A stretch of DNA of 14,000 nucleotides from Candidatus Baldrarchaeota archaeon (GCA_030587435.1 JAUQZC010000181.1:1-14000); one strand, 5' to 3'. Shown: positions 7,734-14,000, counted from the first letter of the stretch. Numbers and translations are program-made. Notes: generated from the sequence alone by a model not told the origin.

Positions 7734-8143
7734 ACCTCTACTCTTATACCCTTAAAATATCAGTGAAACATGCATACATCTATCATCTCAAACAGTTAAA
7801 CCAATTTTATGAAGTTATCTCAATAAATAACTTTCATAAGAGAATATCTTTAAAATATTCCTTAAATTTTGTATGACATAAGTTTAAGCATATCTCAGTT
7901 TAATACATGACATATTAATCTAAATTTTCAGAATCACTTCATTTGCAATAAGAAAACGATACAATAACAAACCCATTTATAAAATGCCTAGCACATATAT
8001 TACATGAGTCATGCAAAAAGGATCTATATTCGGTTTCAATTCTTTTAAGTAAAAAATATAGTGCTAAAGCCCCCTACCACCAAGATATTTCCTATAAAAC
8101 ATTCATCGCAATTTTTATTTGCAAATCTTCACATATTATCTTG
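7734..8143. other. 410 bp gap; divergent promoters, no gene seen
   Basis: This gap separates two divergent genes. It must contain the promoter of the minus strand gene at its left end and that of the plus strand gene at its right end. It is very A/T-rich with frequent stops in all frames I checked. I saw no tRNA-like fold, repeat array or conserved motif. Confidence 0.45.
8112..8120 (+). promoter_or_regulatory. Putative TATA box for the 8144 gene
   Basis: TTTTTATTT at 8112-8120 is centred about 28 bp upstream of the ATG at 8144 and no SD lies in between. That is the arrangement expected of a leaderless archaeal transcript and it supports a start at 8141-8144. Confidence 0.35.
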
Positions 8144-8635
8144 ATGAAAATGTCCTATGTTGGTGAAAATGAGAAAGTTGCTTATACTTGGAGGATTGAG
8201 GGAGACAACCTGATCTTCACCATCTATTACCCCACATCTTCAGAGCTGAAAGCACTGGACCCTTGGACGCAGTCTTTCTGGAAAATCAAACTATATGAAG
8301 AACTATTAAAACATATGAAAGAACATGAGAAATTAAACTTTGTTTTCGACGTGAAAGGAGACAAGGAAACATTTTACAAATATTTTGAGAAAAATCTCTC
8401 ACGTTTAAAACGAAATGAAATAACATGGAAACTTTATGCAATATTTGGAGTTTGCTGGCTAATAACTGCATTGGTTGGTGATTTCACTTTTCGGAGAAGC
8501 ACTTCTCCTTCTTATCCCTTTAATATTATCTATGATTTAATACTTTTTTCCCTTTGGACTATATTAGCCTTTCATGCTAAAAAAGAAAACATGAAACTAC
8601 TGAACCTAGTTAAAAACATCTCTAAGAGATTTTAA
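8144..8635 (+). CDS. Hypothetical protein with two C-terminal membrane helices
   Basis: I do not recognise this family. The protein is about 163 residues. Residues 1-100 are soluble and charged with mixed strand and helix character. Two hydrophobic segments follow, at about 102-120 and 130-148, with a short polar loop between them, and a basic C-terminal tail ends the protein. By the positive-inside rule the basic stretches before the first and after the second helix favour both ends in the cytoplasm, with a hairpin in the membrane. ATGs at 8144 and 8150 and a TTG at 8141 are possible starts; the TATA-like element at 8112-8120 favours the first ones. It stands alone between long gaps. It may be a small membrane-anchored accessory protein; its function is unknown. 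Confidence 0.6.
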   Translation: MKMSYVGENEKVAYTWRIEGDNLIFTIYYPTSSELKALDPWTQSFWKIKLYEELLKHMKEHEKLNFVFDVKGDKETFYKYFEKNLSRLKRNEITWKLYAIFGVCWLITALVGDFTFRRSTSPSYPFNIIYDLILFSLWTILAFHAKKENMKLLNLVKNISKRF

Positions 8636-8770
8636 GCTTTAAATGTTCTAGGCAGTAATATAAATAGAAAACTTACTTCCATTATCTAAATTTGTTAAGA
8701 AACGGGGATAAAATAGTTCCTTAGAATATTAATCTAAGCCTTAAAAGCACATTATAAGCTCTTAAAACAA

Positions 8771-8808
8771 TACAAATTTTATCATTTTGTATACAAATCT
8801 TTTAAATT
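8771..8808 (+). promoter_or_regulatory. Inverted TACAAA/TTTGTA repeats next to the TATA box of the SDR gene
   Basis: TACAAA (8771-8776), TTTGTA (8786-8791) and TACAAA (8792-8797) are alternating inverted copies of one 6-mer; the last two form the perfect palindrome TTTGTATACAAA (8786-8797). Directly after it is a TATA-like CTTTTAAATT (8799-8808), which would start transcription near 8830. A dimeric transcription regulator could bind here and overlap the TFB/TBP site. The repeats are seen; the regulator is inferred. Confidence 0.45.
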
Positions 8809-8873
8809 CAACTTACAGAAATTTAAAACACTATTTAGAAATCTTGGTTGAAACTTGAAAAGAGGTGTTAAAC

Positions 8874-9695
8874 TTGGATTTAGGGTTAAAAGGAAAAACC
8901 GTTTTAATAACCGGAGCAAGCGGTGGAATAGGTGGAGCTACAGCGAGAGTTTTCGCAAAAGAAGGAGCAAAAGTCATTATCCACTACTTCAAAAATGAGG
9001 AAAAAGCAAGAAAACTTGCCTCAGAGCTAAACACAGAAACCCTAGTTGTAGGCGCAGACCTATCAGATGAAAAACAAGTTGAAAAAATGTTCAAGGAAAT
9101 CGAGGAAAAATGGGGTAGAATAGACATTTTAGTTTGCAACCATGGAATTTGGCCTGAAGAACACATTGAAATCGTAAACATGGATTACTCCAGATGGAAA
9201 CACACCTTAGCTGTGGATCTTGATGGAGTTTTCCTTTGCATACGCGCATTTCTAAGACAATTAGCAAAGTTTCCAGGTGAATACGCAAACATCATTATAG
9301 TGGGTTCTACGGCTGCTATTTTTGGAGAAGCTGGGCACGCTGATTACGCTGCGGCGAAAGCAGCAATAACGTATGGTTTAACAAGAAGCTTGAAAAATGA
9401 AATCGTCTCGCTAGCACGTCTAGGCAGGGTTAATGCCGTTTGTCCAGGCTGGACAGTTACACCTATGGCTGAAAAACATCTTAAAGATGAAAAACTGGTT
9501 AAAAGAATTTTGAAAACGATTCCTTTGAGAAAAGTTGCTCAACCCGAAGATATCGCATATATTATAGCTTTCTTGGCGTCAGATAAGGTTTCAGGCCACA
9601 TCTCAGGTCAAATAATAACGGTGGCAGGCGGAATGGAGGGAAGAGTTCTTTTTGAAGACGAAGAAATAGATTTAAGCAAAATTACAAATAAGTAA
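8874..9695 (+). CDS. Short-chain dehydrogenase/reductase (FabG-like classical SDR)
   Basis: A 273-residue classical SDR that should reduce or oxidise a carbonyl/alcohol with NAD(P)H in the cytoplasm. Seen from the TTG at 8874: the dinucleotide-binding TGASGGIG at 13-20, the beta-4 motif CNHG at 88-91 (usually NNAG), and the catalytic Ser145, Tyr158 and Lys162 with standard spacing. The PG motif after beta-6 and the C-terminal GQIITVAGG are also present. These match 3-oxoacyl-ACP reductase-like and glucose dehydrogenase-like enzymes; archaea mostly lack fatty acid synthesis, so the substrate is open. A GTG at 8865 would be longer by three codons but overlaps its own SD; GAGGTG at 8862-8867 lies 6 nt before the TTG and gives the typical N-terminus MDLGLKGK. 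It is a single gene with its own promoter, followed by a T-rich end. Confidence 0.9.
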   Translation: MDLGLKGKTVLITGASGGIGGATARVFAKEGAKVIIHYFKNEEKARKLASELNTETLVVGADLSDEKQVEKMFKEIEEKWGRIDILVCNHGIWPEEHIEIVNMDYSRWKHTLAVDLDGVFLCIRAFLRQLAKFPGEYANIIIVGSTAAIFGEAGHADYAAAKAAITYGLTRSLKNEIVSLARLGRVNAVCPGWTVTPMAEKHLKDEKLVKRILKTIPLRKVAQPEDIAYIIAFLASDKVSGHISGQIITVAGGMEGRVLFEDEEIDLSKITNK

Positions 9696-9696
9696 T

Positions 9697-9760
9697 TTTA
9701 TTTTAAAATAAATGCCTTTCTTACTATTATTTATTGTTCTTCTTTTCTCTTCATGTTTCT
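9697..9760 (+). terminator. A/T palindrome plus pyrimidine tract after the SDR gene
   Basis: Immediately after the stop is the perfect 16 bp palindrome TTTATTTTAAAATAAA (9697-9712), followed by a T/C-rich stretch reaching about 9760. A U-rich transcript end here fits archaeal termination. The gene beyond is convergent, but about 165 bp away. Confidence 0.45.
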
Positions 9761-9786
9761 ATTAAGTTCCTAAGGCAATCTTCTAA

Positions 9787-9800
9787 CTAGAGATCTCTAG
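9787..9800. repeat. Perfect 14 bp palindrome between convergent genes
   Basis: CTAGAGATCTCTAG reads the same on both strands, with no mismatch. It lies in the gap between the convergent SDR and ATPase genes, so it is not in an obvious promoter. It could be a protein-binding or terminator-related site, or chance. Confidence 0.4.
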
Positions 9801-9924
9801 GTTCTCTTGCTCTCTTTAGTGAAATGTATCGTAATATGTGATAACGTATAAACCCAATGACGGCTTATTTATCTTTATAACAGAGCTGTGGATGTAGTGG
9901 ATTAAGGAGCTTGTTAATAAGATT

Positions 9925-11292
9925 TTAAGCTACTTCAAGTACTTCTGTGAAGTATTTTGTTTCTGAGGTGAAATAGAGATTATATATTGGCGTCTTAGGT
10001 TGAACTCCGTAAATAAAGTGGCATCCATCTCTATAGAATGTTTTAAAGACCTTGTCTGCCTGTTTTCTTAATGAAGGCAGGCTTTTCAAATCCTCATATG
10101 CTATGGCTAGAACTATGTCTTTGTTTTTCTTTCCTTCCGATACTAAAATATTTGCAATATATTTTGCTTTCTCAGCCTCGAAGCTGGACTCTAATGCGTC
10201 AAGAGAAAACATAATAATACTTTTCCTCCCATTTCCATGAATAGTTTCTAAAATGTCTAAAAGTGTTTTTTCAAAGATTTTTATGAAGTTTTCATTTGGA
10301 ATCAGAACCTTTATTTTATCTGCATTTTCCCCTAAGATTTTTTGATATATCTCTGGTAAATCTTCACTGTAAACATACGATGGCGGAATTTGAACCACAT
10401 TGAAATTTTTGGTTGCAAGACCAACTGCAGCTCTTAAAGTAGCTAGTACAGCTATTGTTTTTGGTGTTGTTTCCTCTACTTCCCATAGGATGAAGTCTCC
10501 TGGTTGCAGCTTTCCTGAAATTTTTTCAGAAATTAGAAAATTCGTTGCCGGCTGATCCATTGCACTTTTTATTCTAGCAATTTCATTTGAAAACTCTTTC
10601 AATCTATAAATTGCGTCCTCAAGAGATGGAATGACTGTTTGATGAGCTACAGTAAATCTACCCCCAACAAGCGTAAACGGTATAACCGGGTTTTGTATTT
10701 TAATGGCTCTTAGTTTTTCTATATGCATTTCTCTGTAAACTCTCCCATTAATTAACATACATGCCAGATTTATTACTCCATCTGCCAGATAATCTAGCTT
10801 TGTCTTTCCAGGTTGCTCTGTAACAACAATAGCTTTAGCTTTAGTTTTTCTAATAAAATCTGCAAAATCGCGCATAAAAGTTGAAACACTAACGTTTAAA
10901 GTTTCACATACGGCATCAATGCTATCAATGACGATGAACGGTTCTTTGCGGCTCTTTACGTGGCTGGTTTTAATATATAGTTCTCGTAGAAATTCTGGAA
11001 TGGTAGAAAATAAGATTGCTTCATGAATATTTGATTTTTGAGGGGAATATGACGAGGTGGCATCAATAACGTTTTGCAATGAGAGGTACTTACTTATGTG
11101 TGGATACTGTTTAAATATAACCTCTGGGTCAACTCTTGTCGAAAAATAGAATCCGCAGCTTTTTTCTGCTAAATTTATTAAGCATTCGAAGGAAAAAATT
11201 GTTTTCCCGGTACCAGCATCGCCTTTTACAAGCAAAATATTGTTACCGTCGATATTAAAAAATTCCTTTATAATTTCGGGGACTCCCGGCAC
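9925..11292 (-). CDS. RecA-superfamily ATPase of the KaiC/GvpD/RAD55 type, GvpD-like
   Basis: A 455-residue cytoplasmic protein with a KaiC-type RecA domain in residues 1-225. Walker A is GDAGTGKT at 24-31, STRVDPE at 51-57 resembles GvpD proteins, Walker B is FIVIDSID at 119-126, and KLRAIK at 193-198 lies in the strand that in KaiC proteins carries the basic interface residue. Residues about 260-455 look like a second RecA-like fold without Walker A, so it is probably not catalytic. The N-terminal layout (short helix, IDGNN, P-loop within 25 residues) and overall length suit GvpD, which controls gas vesicle genes in haloarchaea. No gas vesicle gene is present here, so the role is more likely signalling or regulatory by analogy. 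The GTG at 11292 is preceded by a weak AAGGCG SD. No partner gene is adjacent on the same strand except the membrane gene 182 nt upstream. Confidence 0.75.
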   Translation of the reverse strand: MPGVPEIIKEFFNIDGNNILLVKGDAGTGKTIFSFECLINLAEKSCGFYFSTRVDPEVIFKQYPHISKYLSLQNVIDATSSYSPQKSNIHEAILFSTIPEFLRELYIKTSHVKSRKEPFIVIDSIDAVCETLNVSVSTFMRDFADFIRKTKAKAIVVTEQPGKTKLDYLADGVINLACMLINGRVYREMHIEKLRAIKIQNPVIPFTLVGGRFTVAHQTVIPSLEDAIYRLKEFSNEIARIKSAMDQPATNFLISEKISGKLQPGDFILWEVEETTPKTIAVLATLRAAVGLATKNFNVVQIPPSYVYSEDLPEIYQKILGENADKIKVLIPNENFIKIFEKTLLDILETIHGNGRKSIIMFSLDALESSFEAEKAKYIANILVSEGKKNKDIVLAIAYEDLKSLPSLRKQADKVFKTFYRDGCHFIYGVQPKTPIYNLYFTSETKYFTEVLEVA

Positions 11293-11474
11293 CGTAATCG
11301 CCTTGAACTAATTATTAGTTTGGTGCCATGGAGGGCTGTCACTCTCATAAATGTAATAATATCTATTACTACTTTTACTTCAATTTTAATAAGTGTTTCG
11401 AAAAATAAAACATATCAAGTACTACGTAATTAACAAACACGTTTACGTTATTAAATTAAGAATAACAATTCCCT

Positions 11475-12293
11475 TTACATATCTGTACCATAAGAAACGT
11501 ATTTATGGCCATCTAACATTCCTTTTAATTCCCCAACAGTTATCCACTCTTTCACTAAAGGTATTAACAGGTAAGGTGGCAAACCGTATGTTTCAGCAGT
11601 TTTCCTCAAGTCCACCACTGTACCACTGGGTTTCCCTCTAAGCAATTCGTTTTTAATCACCATTAATGTAGTTGGACTAGACAATGTTTCCCTACCTTTC
11701 GAAGCTAAAAAGTAAAGCTGCAACCCTATAAGTATTAAACCAATATCGCCAATAAAACTGAGAAATATGACGTTGAGAAGTATTTGCAACACTGCACCTA
11801 AGCGAATCAAATTAGACCTATTTAGCTCTCCAAAATGCCAGAAAGCTATAGCCAACATGATATTTCCTACGAGCACTATAAGACCTGCAACATTCGAAAA
11901 TAAAATTGTAAAAAGGAAAGCAAAAGGATTAAATATTGTATGGGGTTCTGCACCAAAACCTGTAAGTACGCTAAATAGCAAAAATCCCATGATTAAATTA
12001 AAAATCAACCCCGCTATAATTACTATAGGCCCCGTGCTAAACAAATCATCTCCACTTACATTCTTCAGTCCGCGGATTTTAATTAAAGCAACTATATAGA
12101 TGATCACGATAGGTGCAAACAAAATACTAACCGGAGAAATTGGAAAACTAGGATTAAAACTTTGAGTTACCATGAAAACAAAGAAAAGCCCGTGAACCAC
12201 AAATCCAAAAACACCCGCTGCAACAACCCATTTTCCCACGTTGCAAACAGTCTCATTAAATTCTTCAATCGATGCCGCAAACGTAGGGTACAT
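11475..12293 (-). CDS. Multi-helix membrane protein with possible C-terminal winged helix
   Basis: A 272-residue protein. Residues about 20-205 hold five or six hydrophobic helices; the last about 65 residues are soluble. The tail has a helix, a turn with PP, a second helix (LLIPLVKEWI) and a Gly-rich strand pair (GELKGMLDGHKYVSY), the order of a winged-helix domain. That would make it a membrane-tethered regulator or sensor, but this is inference from pattern only. The membrane part recalls archaeal families of unknown function such as DUF973/DUF996, which I cannot confirm. The start is the ATG at 12293: a perfect AGGAGG (rc of 12301-12306) is 7 nt upstream, whereas a TTG at 12311 lies before that SD. 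Upstream are a TATA-like element and a short leader. The ATPase gene follows downstream on the same strand after 182 nt. Confidence 0.75.
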   Translation of the reverse strand: MYPTFAASIEEFNETVCNVGKWVVAAGVFGFVVHGLFFVFMVTQSFNPSFPISPVSILFAPIVIIYIVALIKIRGLKNVSGDDLFSTGPIVIIAGLIFNLIMGFLLFSVLTGFGAEPHTIFNPFAFLFTILFSNVAGLIVLVGNIMLAIAFWHFGELNRSNLIRLGAVLQILLNVIFLSFIGDIGLILIGLQLYFLASKGRETLSSPTTLMVIKNELLRGKPSGTVVDLRKTAETYGLPPYLLIPLVKEWITVGELKGMLDGHKYVSYGTDM

Positions 12294-12300
12294 GTAGACG

Positions 12301-12347
12301 CCTCCTAGCAAACCTCAAATAAATAGACGAAGCAAAACTTAAAACTG
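12301..12347 (-). promoter_or_regulatory. SD and putative TATA box for the membrane protein gene
   Basis: On the minus strand the TATA-like AGTTTTAAGTTTTGC (12333-12347) would start transcription near 12313. This leaves a leader of about 20 nt that contains a full AGGAGG (12301-12306) 7 nt before the ATG at 12293. The parts fit each other and decide the start codon against the upstream TTG. Confidence 0.55.
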
Positions 12348-12481
12348 TATGCCTTAAAATCAAAACTCCTTCTCCATTAATAAAATGTTAATAAGTTTCA
12401 CCTTACAAACATCAAAATTTCAAATACTCTCGATTATACAGCTGATGAATCTATAGAACTTTGATTTATCAAAACATGTAG

Positions 12482-12497
12482 ATATTTAAATTTAAAA
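12482..12497 (+). promoter_or_regulatory. Putative TATA box for the toxin/DUF2283 pair
   Basis: ATATTTAAATTTAAAA at 12482-12497 would set a transcription start near 12517. This leaves a leader of about 40 nt before the ATG at 12558, with a weak GGTG SD at 12547-12550. A GTG at 12513 is in frame with that ATG and could be a leaderless start instead. Confidence 0.35.
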
Positions 12498-12557
12498 GCG
12501 GGGACAATTTAAGTGAAATTGTTAATAGCGACATTTAACCACCAACGGTGTTACCAT

Positions 12558-12882
12558 ATGATTATAGTGAAATCAAAAAATGGAATACCACTAAGACTTA
12601 CGGACGAAAGATGGAAACACATAATCACTTCCCATCTAGACATGGTAAGCAATAAAGAAAACTTCTAGAAACGGTTAAAGACCCTGATATGATATTAAAA
12701 GGTGTCAGTGATGAACTAAGAGCCATAAATTTTTCCAGCAAACACGTCTTGGACCGAAATATCTTGTTGTAGCGTACAAAGAATTAAGTAAGGAAAACGG
12801 GTTTATTATAACAGCATATAAAACTTCAAGAATAAATAAAATCACTAGAAGGGGTATAATATGGAAGAAGTTGAGGTGTTAA
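12558..12882 (+). pseudogene. PBECR-type nuclease toxin-like gene, two frameshifts
   Basis: Three frames read in order give a small protein of about 107 residues. It starts MIIVKSKNGIPLRLTDERWK, continues ETVKDPDMILKGVSDELRAI, and ends KYLVVAYKELSKENGFIITA with a Trp-Lys tail. This matches from memory the archaeal/bacterial family annotated as phage-Barnase-EndoU-ColicinE5/D-RelE-like nuclease (PBECR), which commonly precedes a DUF2283 gene. One base is missing near 12665, where the first frame hits TAG, and one near 12747. The usual R-H-P-E after the H-I motif is S-H-L-D here, so a conserved site may also be altered. The restored stop lies 22 nt inside the next gene (overlap 12861-12882), typical of a coupled toxin-antitoxin pair. 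As it stands the toxin cannot be made in full length. Family name is from recall; the frame pattern is directly seen. Confidence 0.75.
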
Positions 12883-13106
12883 AAATTATTCCATATATTT
12901 TAAGATTCTCTCATAAAAAAATGTGGATAGATTGTGATGAAGAAGCCGATGTGATTTATATAAGTTTTGTCTACCCCCCAAAAGCCGTAGAACACGAAGA
13001 AGATGAAAATGGAATAATAAAAAACTACGATAAAAATGGAAACCTTGTAGGTTTAACCATAATAGAGGCAAAAAGATTTCTTAAAGAAAATAGAAACAAT
13101 TTTTAA
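12861..13106 (+). CDS. DUF2283 family protein, probable antitoxin
   Basis: An 81-residue intact protein. The core from about residue 28 (MWIDCDEEADVIYISF, then ENGIIKNYDKNGNLVGLTII and an EAKRFLKE end) is the DUF2283 pattern: W-x-D-x-E-x-D-x-x-Y-I-x-F, then an acidic loop and the G-I-x-x-x-Y motif. An N-terminal extension of about 25 residues precedes it, as I recall for archaeal members. It is small, acidic and soluble. The AGGGGT SD at 12850-12855 is 5 nt before the ATG, inside the overlapping end of the toxin-like gene. DUF2283 proteins are regularly paired with small nuclease-like or DUF4258-type genes and are thought to be antitoxins; this is established by association rather than detailed biochemistry. 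That the antitoxin is intact while the toxin is broken is the expected direction of decay. Confidence 0.85.
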   Translation: MEEVEVLKIIPYILRFSHKKMWIDCDEEADVIYISFVYPPKAVEHEEDENGIIKNYDKNGNLVGLTIIEAKRFLKENRNNF

Positions 13107-13122
13107 TCAACAGGTGATACTT

Positions 13123-13194
13123 ATGAATCATAAAGATCACCAAAATGTAAAAGAACGAAAAGAAAAACGCACAAGATTTTACACCATACTATAA
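13123..13194 (+). CDS. Possible 23-residue basic peptide or truncated gene start
   Basis: The sequence from the ATG at 13123 to a TAA encodes a short peptide rich in Lys, Arg and His (MNHKDHQNVKERKEKRTRFY and three more residues). An AGGTG SD at 13112-13116 is 6 nt ahead, and the ORF begins 17 nt after the DUF2283 stop, so it could be translated as a third cistron. It may instead be the start of a larger gene that was lost. Nothing else supports it. Confidence 0.3.
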   Translation: MNHKDHQNVKERKEKRTRFYTIL

Positions 13195-13219
13195 AATTAC
13201 ATTAAGCTACCTATACTAT

Positions 13220-13414
13220 TTATAGTTGAAATTTGATGGTTGCAATCTTAAACTTGAGTTCAGGGCAACTTTTCATTAAATTTAAAACAGTATTGAAAGT
13301 GTTTTTGCATATTTCTATTGTTTCATTTTTCCTCCAAAGCCACGCAGCATCAATATGAGAATGCCCCGCAATGAAAACTTTCGGCTTCAAAAACCACCAG
13401 CGTTTCACACTCAT
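13220..13414 (-). pseudogene. GH38 alpha-mannosidase, N-terminal fragment only
   Basis: The 64-residue frame contains the family's N-terminal zinc-binding segment: VFIAGHSHIDAAWLWRKNET, then a helix with TFNTVLNLM and a C-P-E-L-K-F-K segment. In GH38 enzymes the H-x-D of this motif binds the catalytic zinc, and the line normally continues for hundreds of residues (family length about 800-1000). Here the match stops at about residue 55 and is followed by unrelated sequence and a stop; I could not pick up the next conserved block in the sequence to the left. So it is a truncated remnant. Intact enzymes remove terminal alpha-mannose from glycans. A sugar symporter remnant lies 70 nt upstream on the same strand, consistent with a former operon for glycoside use. 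The start may be the ATG at 13414. Confidence 0.8.
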
Positions 13415-13484
13415 CCCTATTTAGCAAAGCACTTATAATTAAACAATAATGTTTTAAAATTTGGGAACAACATTACTTCCAAGT

Positions 13485-13790
13485 CTAAGCACAAATTAAA
13501 CTGCTACATGAATGTCTTTTGCCGTATTTTCCTTTAAGCGCATCGAAATCGGGATCCGTTTCTACATATTGAAATACTATAAGCCCCAATATTAAAAAAC
13601 AGTGTAGAATGGGCCCCCAAATATAGTGGCCTATTCCAGGTAAATCCAAATATATCCTCCAATACTCAGTGAGAATGCTTGAAAATATTTAGGGAATACT
13701 TTCAAAGCCAGTGTACATACCAGCTCTACTCTCCCCGGTTATGATTTCATCTACATGTGCTACGTTTGCAACTATTCCAATGCAGCACAT
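13485..13790 (-). pseudogene. GPH-type sugar:cation symporter (MFS), C-terminal remnant with frameshifts
   Basis: Three minus-strand frames read in order give the end of a glycoside-pentoside-hexuronide symporter-like protein. Frame one, from about 13790 to 13689, contains VANVAHVDEIITGESRAGMY, close to the D-x-x-E-x-x-T-G-x-R-x-x-G-M-x loop motif of the family. Frame two, 13693-13631, gives KYFQAFSLSIGGYIWIYL, a helix. Frame three, about 13640-13485, gives a helix with LILGLIVFQY and a D-x-L-K end. One extra C in the CCC run (13692-13694) explains the first shift and one missing base near 13637 the second. The N-terminal two thirds of the protein is absent, because the sequence to the right has stops and a new plus-strand gene. 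Located 70 nt before the GH38 remnant. Confidence 0.65.
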
Positions 13791-13833
13791 TAAACAATTA
13801 GAATTAATATTAAAAATCTACAAAACACCGATA

Positions 13834-13842
13834 AAAATATAT
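13834..13842 (+). promoter_or_regulatory. Putative TATA box for the gene at 13867
   Basis: AAATATATA at 13834-13842 is centred 29 bp before the ATG at 13867, with no SD between them. This is the arrangement of a leaderless archaeal gene. Surrounding DNA is also A/T-rich, which weakens the call. Confidence 0.4.
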
Positions 13843-13866
13843 AACATTATATCATAGTAAAGCGAC

Positions 13867-14000
13867 ATGCTTAGAGAACTAATCCTAATATTTAAATGGA
13901 TTCAACTGGCCAGCCCACTTATTAAGCCAACCCTACTAACCCTAAGCCTATCAACCGTAGGCATCGCAAAAAACTTTAACTCGCATAGAAAAATGCGCAT
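13867..14000 (+). CDS. Start of a protein cut by the window edge
   Basis: The frame from the ATG at 13867 stays open to the end of the window, 44 complete codons plus two bases. It begins MLRELILIFKWIQLASPLIK and has a hydrophobic segment (about residues 4-35) that could be one membrane helix or two short ones, followed by a basic stretch (HRKMR). The product cannot be recognised. Support comes from the open frame, the TATA-like element about 29 bp upstream, and GC content higher than the gap before it. Its direction is opposite to the sugar locus remnants, so it marks their boundary. Confidence 0.5.
   Translation, partial: MLRELILIFKWIQLASPLIKPTLLTLSLSTVGIAKNFNSHRKMR

Noticed and set aside
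11354..11369. Inverted repeat GTAATA-5-TATTAC upstream of the GvpD-like gene
   Set aside because: Arms of 6 A/T-biased bases are expected by chance in this DNA and there is no support from position.
12440..12475. C-box-like TGATGA suggesting a C/D box guide RNA
   Set aside because: No matching D box (CTGA) at the right distance and no paired C'/D' motifs.
1..14000. tRNA or rRNA gene
   Set aside because: I searched the gaps by eye for the TTCRA T-arm motif with a flanking stem and for rRNA-like G+C-rich stretches and found none.

Overview
The window looks like AT-rich archaeal DNA, probably from an uncultured Thermoproteota/Bathyarchaeia-type lineage. This is inferred from gene content and signals, not from a marker gene. 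The support is: GTG and TTG starts beside ATG; A/T-rich TATA-like elements about 26 bp ahead of several starts that lack a Shine-Dalgarno (SD) site; SD sites (AGGAGG, GAGGT, AGGTG) on other genes; a RecA-superfamily ATPase of the KaiC/GvpD/RAD55 kind; a DUF2283 protein; and a GH38 alpha-mannosidase remnant. I found no tRNA, rRNA, CRISPR array or transposase.

Layout. Bases 1-1855 carry iron-sulfur proteins: a 5'-truncated, frameshifted Cys-rich ferredoxin-domain protein (+), a small 2[4Fe-4S] ferredoxin-like protein (+), and a convergent intact relative of the first (-). A 680 bp gap without a convincing gene follows. Bases 2536-6172 encode two tandem half-size ABC exporters. Their nucleotide sites are complementary: the first has Asp in place of the catalytic Glu and a good LSGGE signature, the second has the Glu but a degenerate LSMGQ signature. 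This is the pattern of an asymmetric heterodimeric exporter. Bases 6445-7294 are a CPBP (CAAX-type) membrane protease gene broken by two frameshifts. A small acidic protein (-), a two-helix membrane protein (+), a short-chain dehydrogenase (+), a GvpD/KaiC-type ATPase (-) and a multi-helix membrane protein with a possible C-terminal winged helix (-) follow.

Bases 12558-13106 are a two-gene module of toxin-antitoxin type: a small nuclease-like gene (PBECR-type, by recall) broken by two frameshifts, overlapping by 22 nt an intact DUF2283 gene. Bases 13220-13790 (-) hold remnants of a GPH-type sugar symporter and of the N-terminus of a GH38 alpha-mannosidase, which reads as a decayed glycoside uptake and hydrolysis locus. 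A new open frame begins at 13867 and runs off the end.

The main theme is uneven decay. About 8.8 kb of coding sequence is free of lesions, while about 2.3 kb in five loci (iron-sulfur gene 1, CPBP protease, toxin, symporter, mannosidase) carries at least seven frameshifts or truncations. Random sequencing error would be expected to hit the long genes too, so at least part of the decay is probably real. Functional links are visible only inside the ABC pair, the toxin/DUF2283 pair, the iron-sulfur cluster and the sugar remnants.
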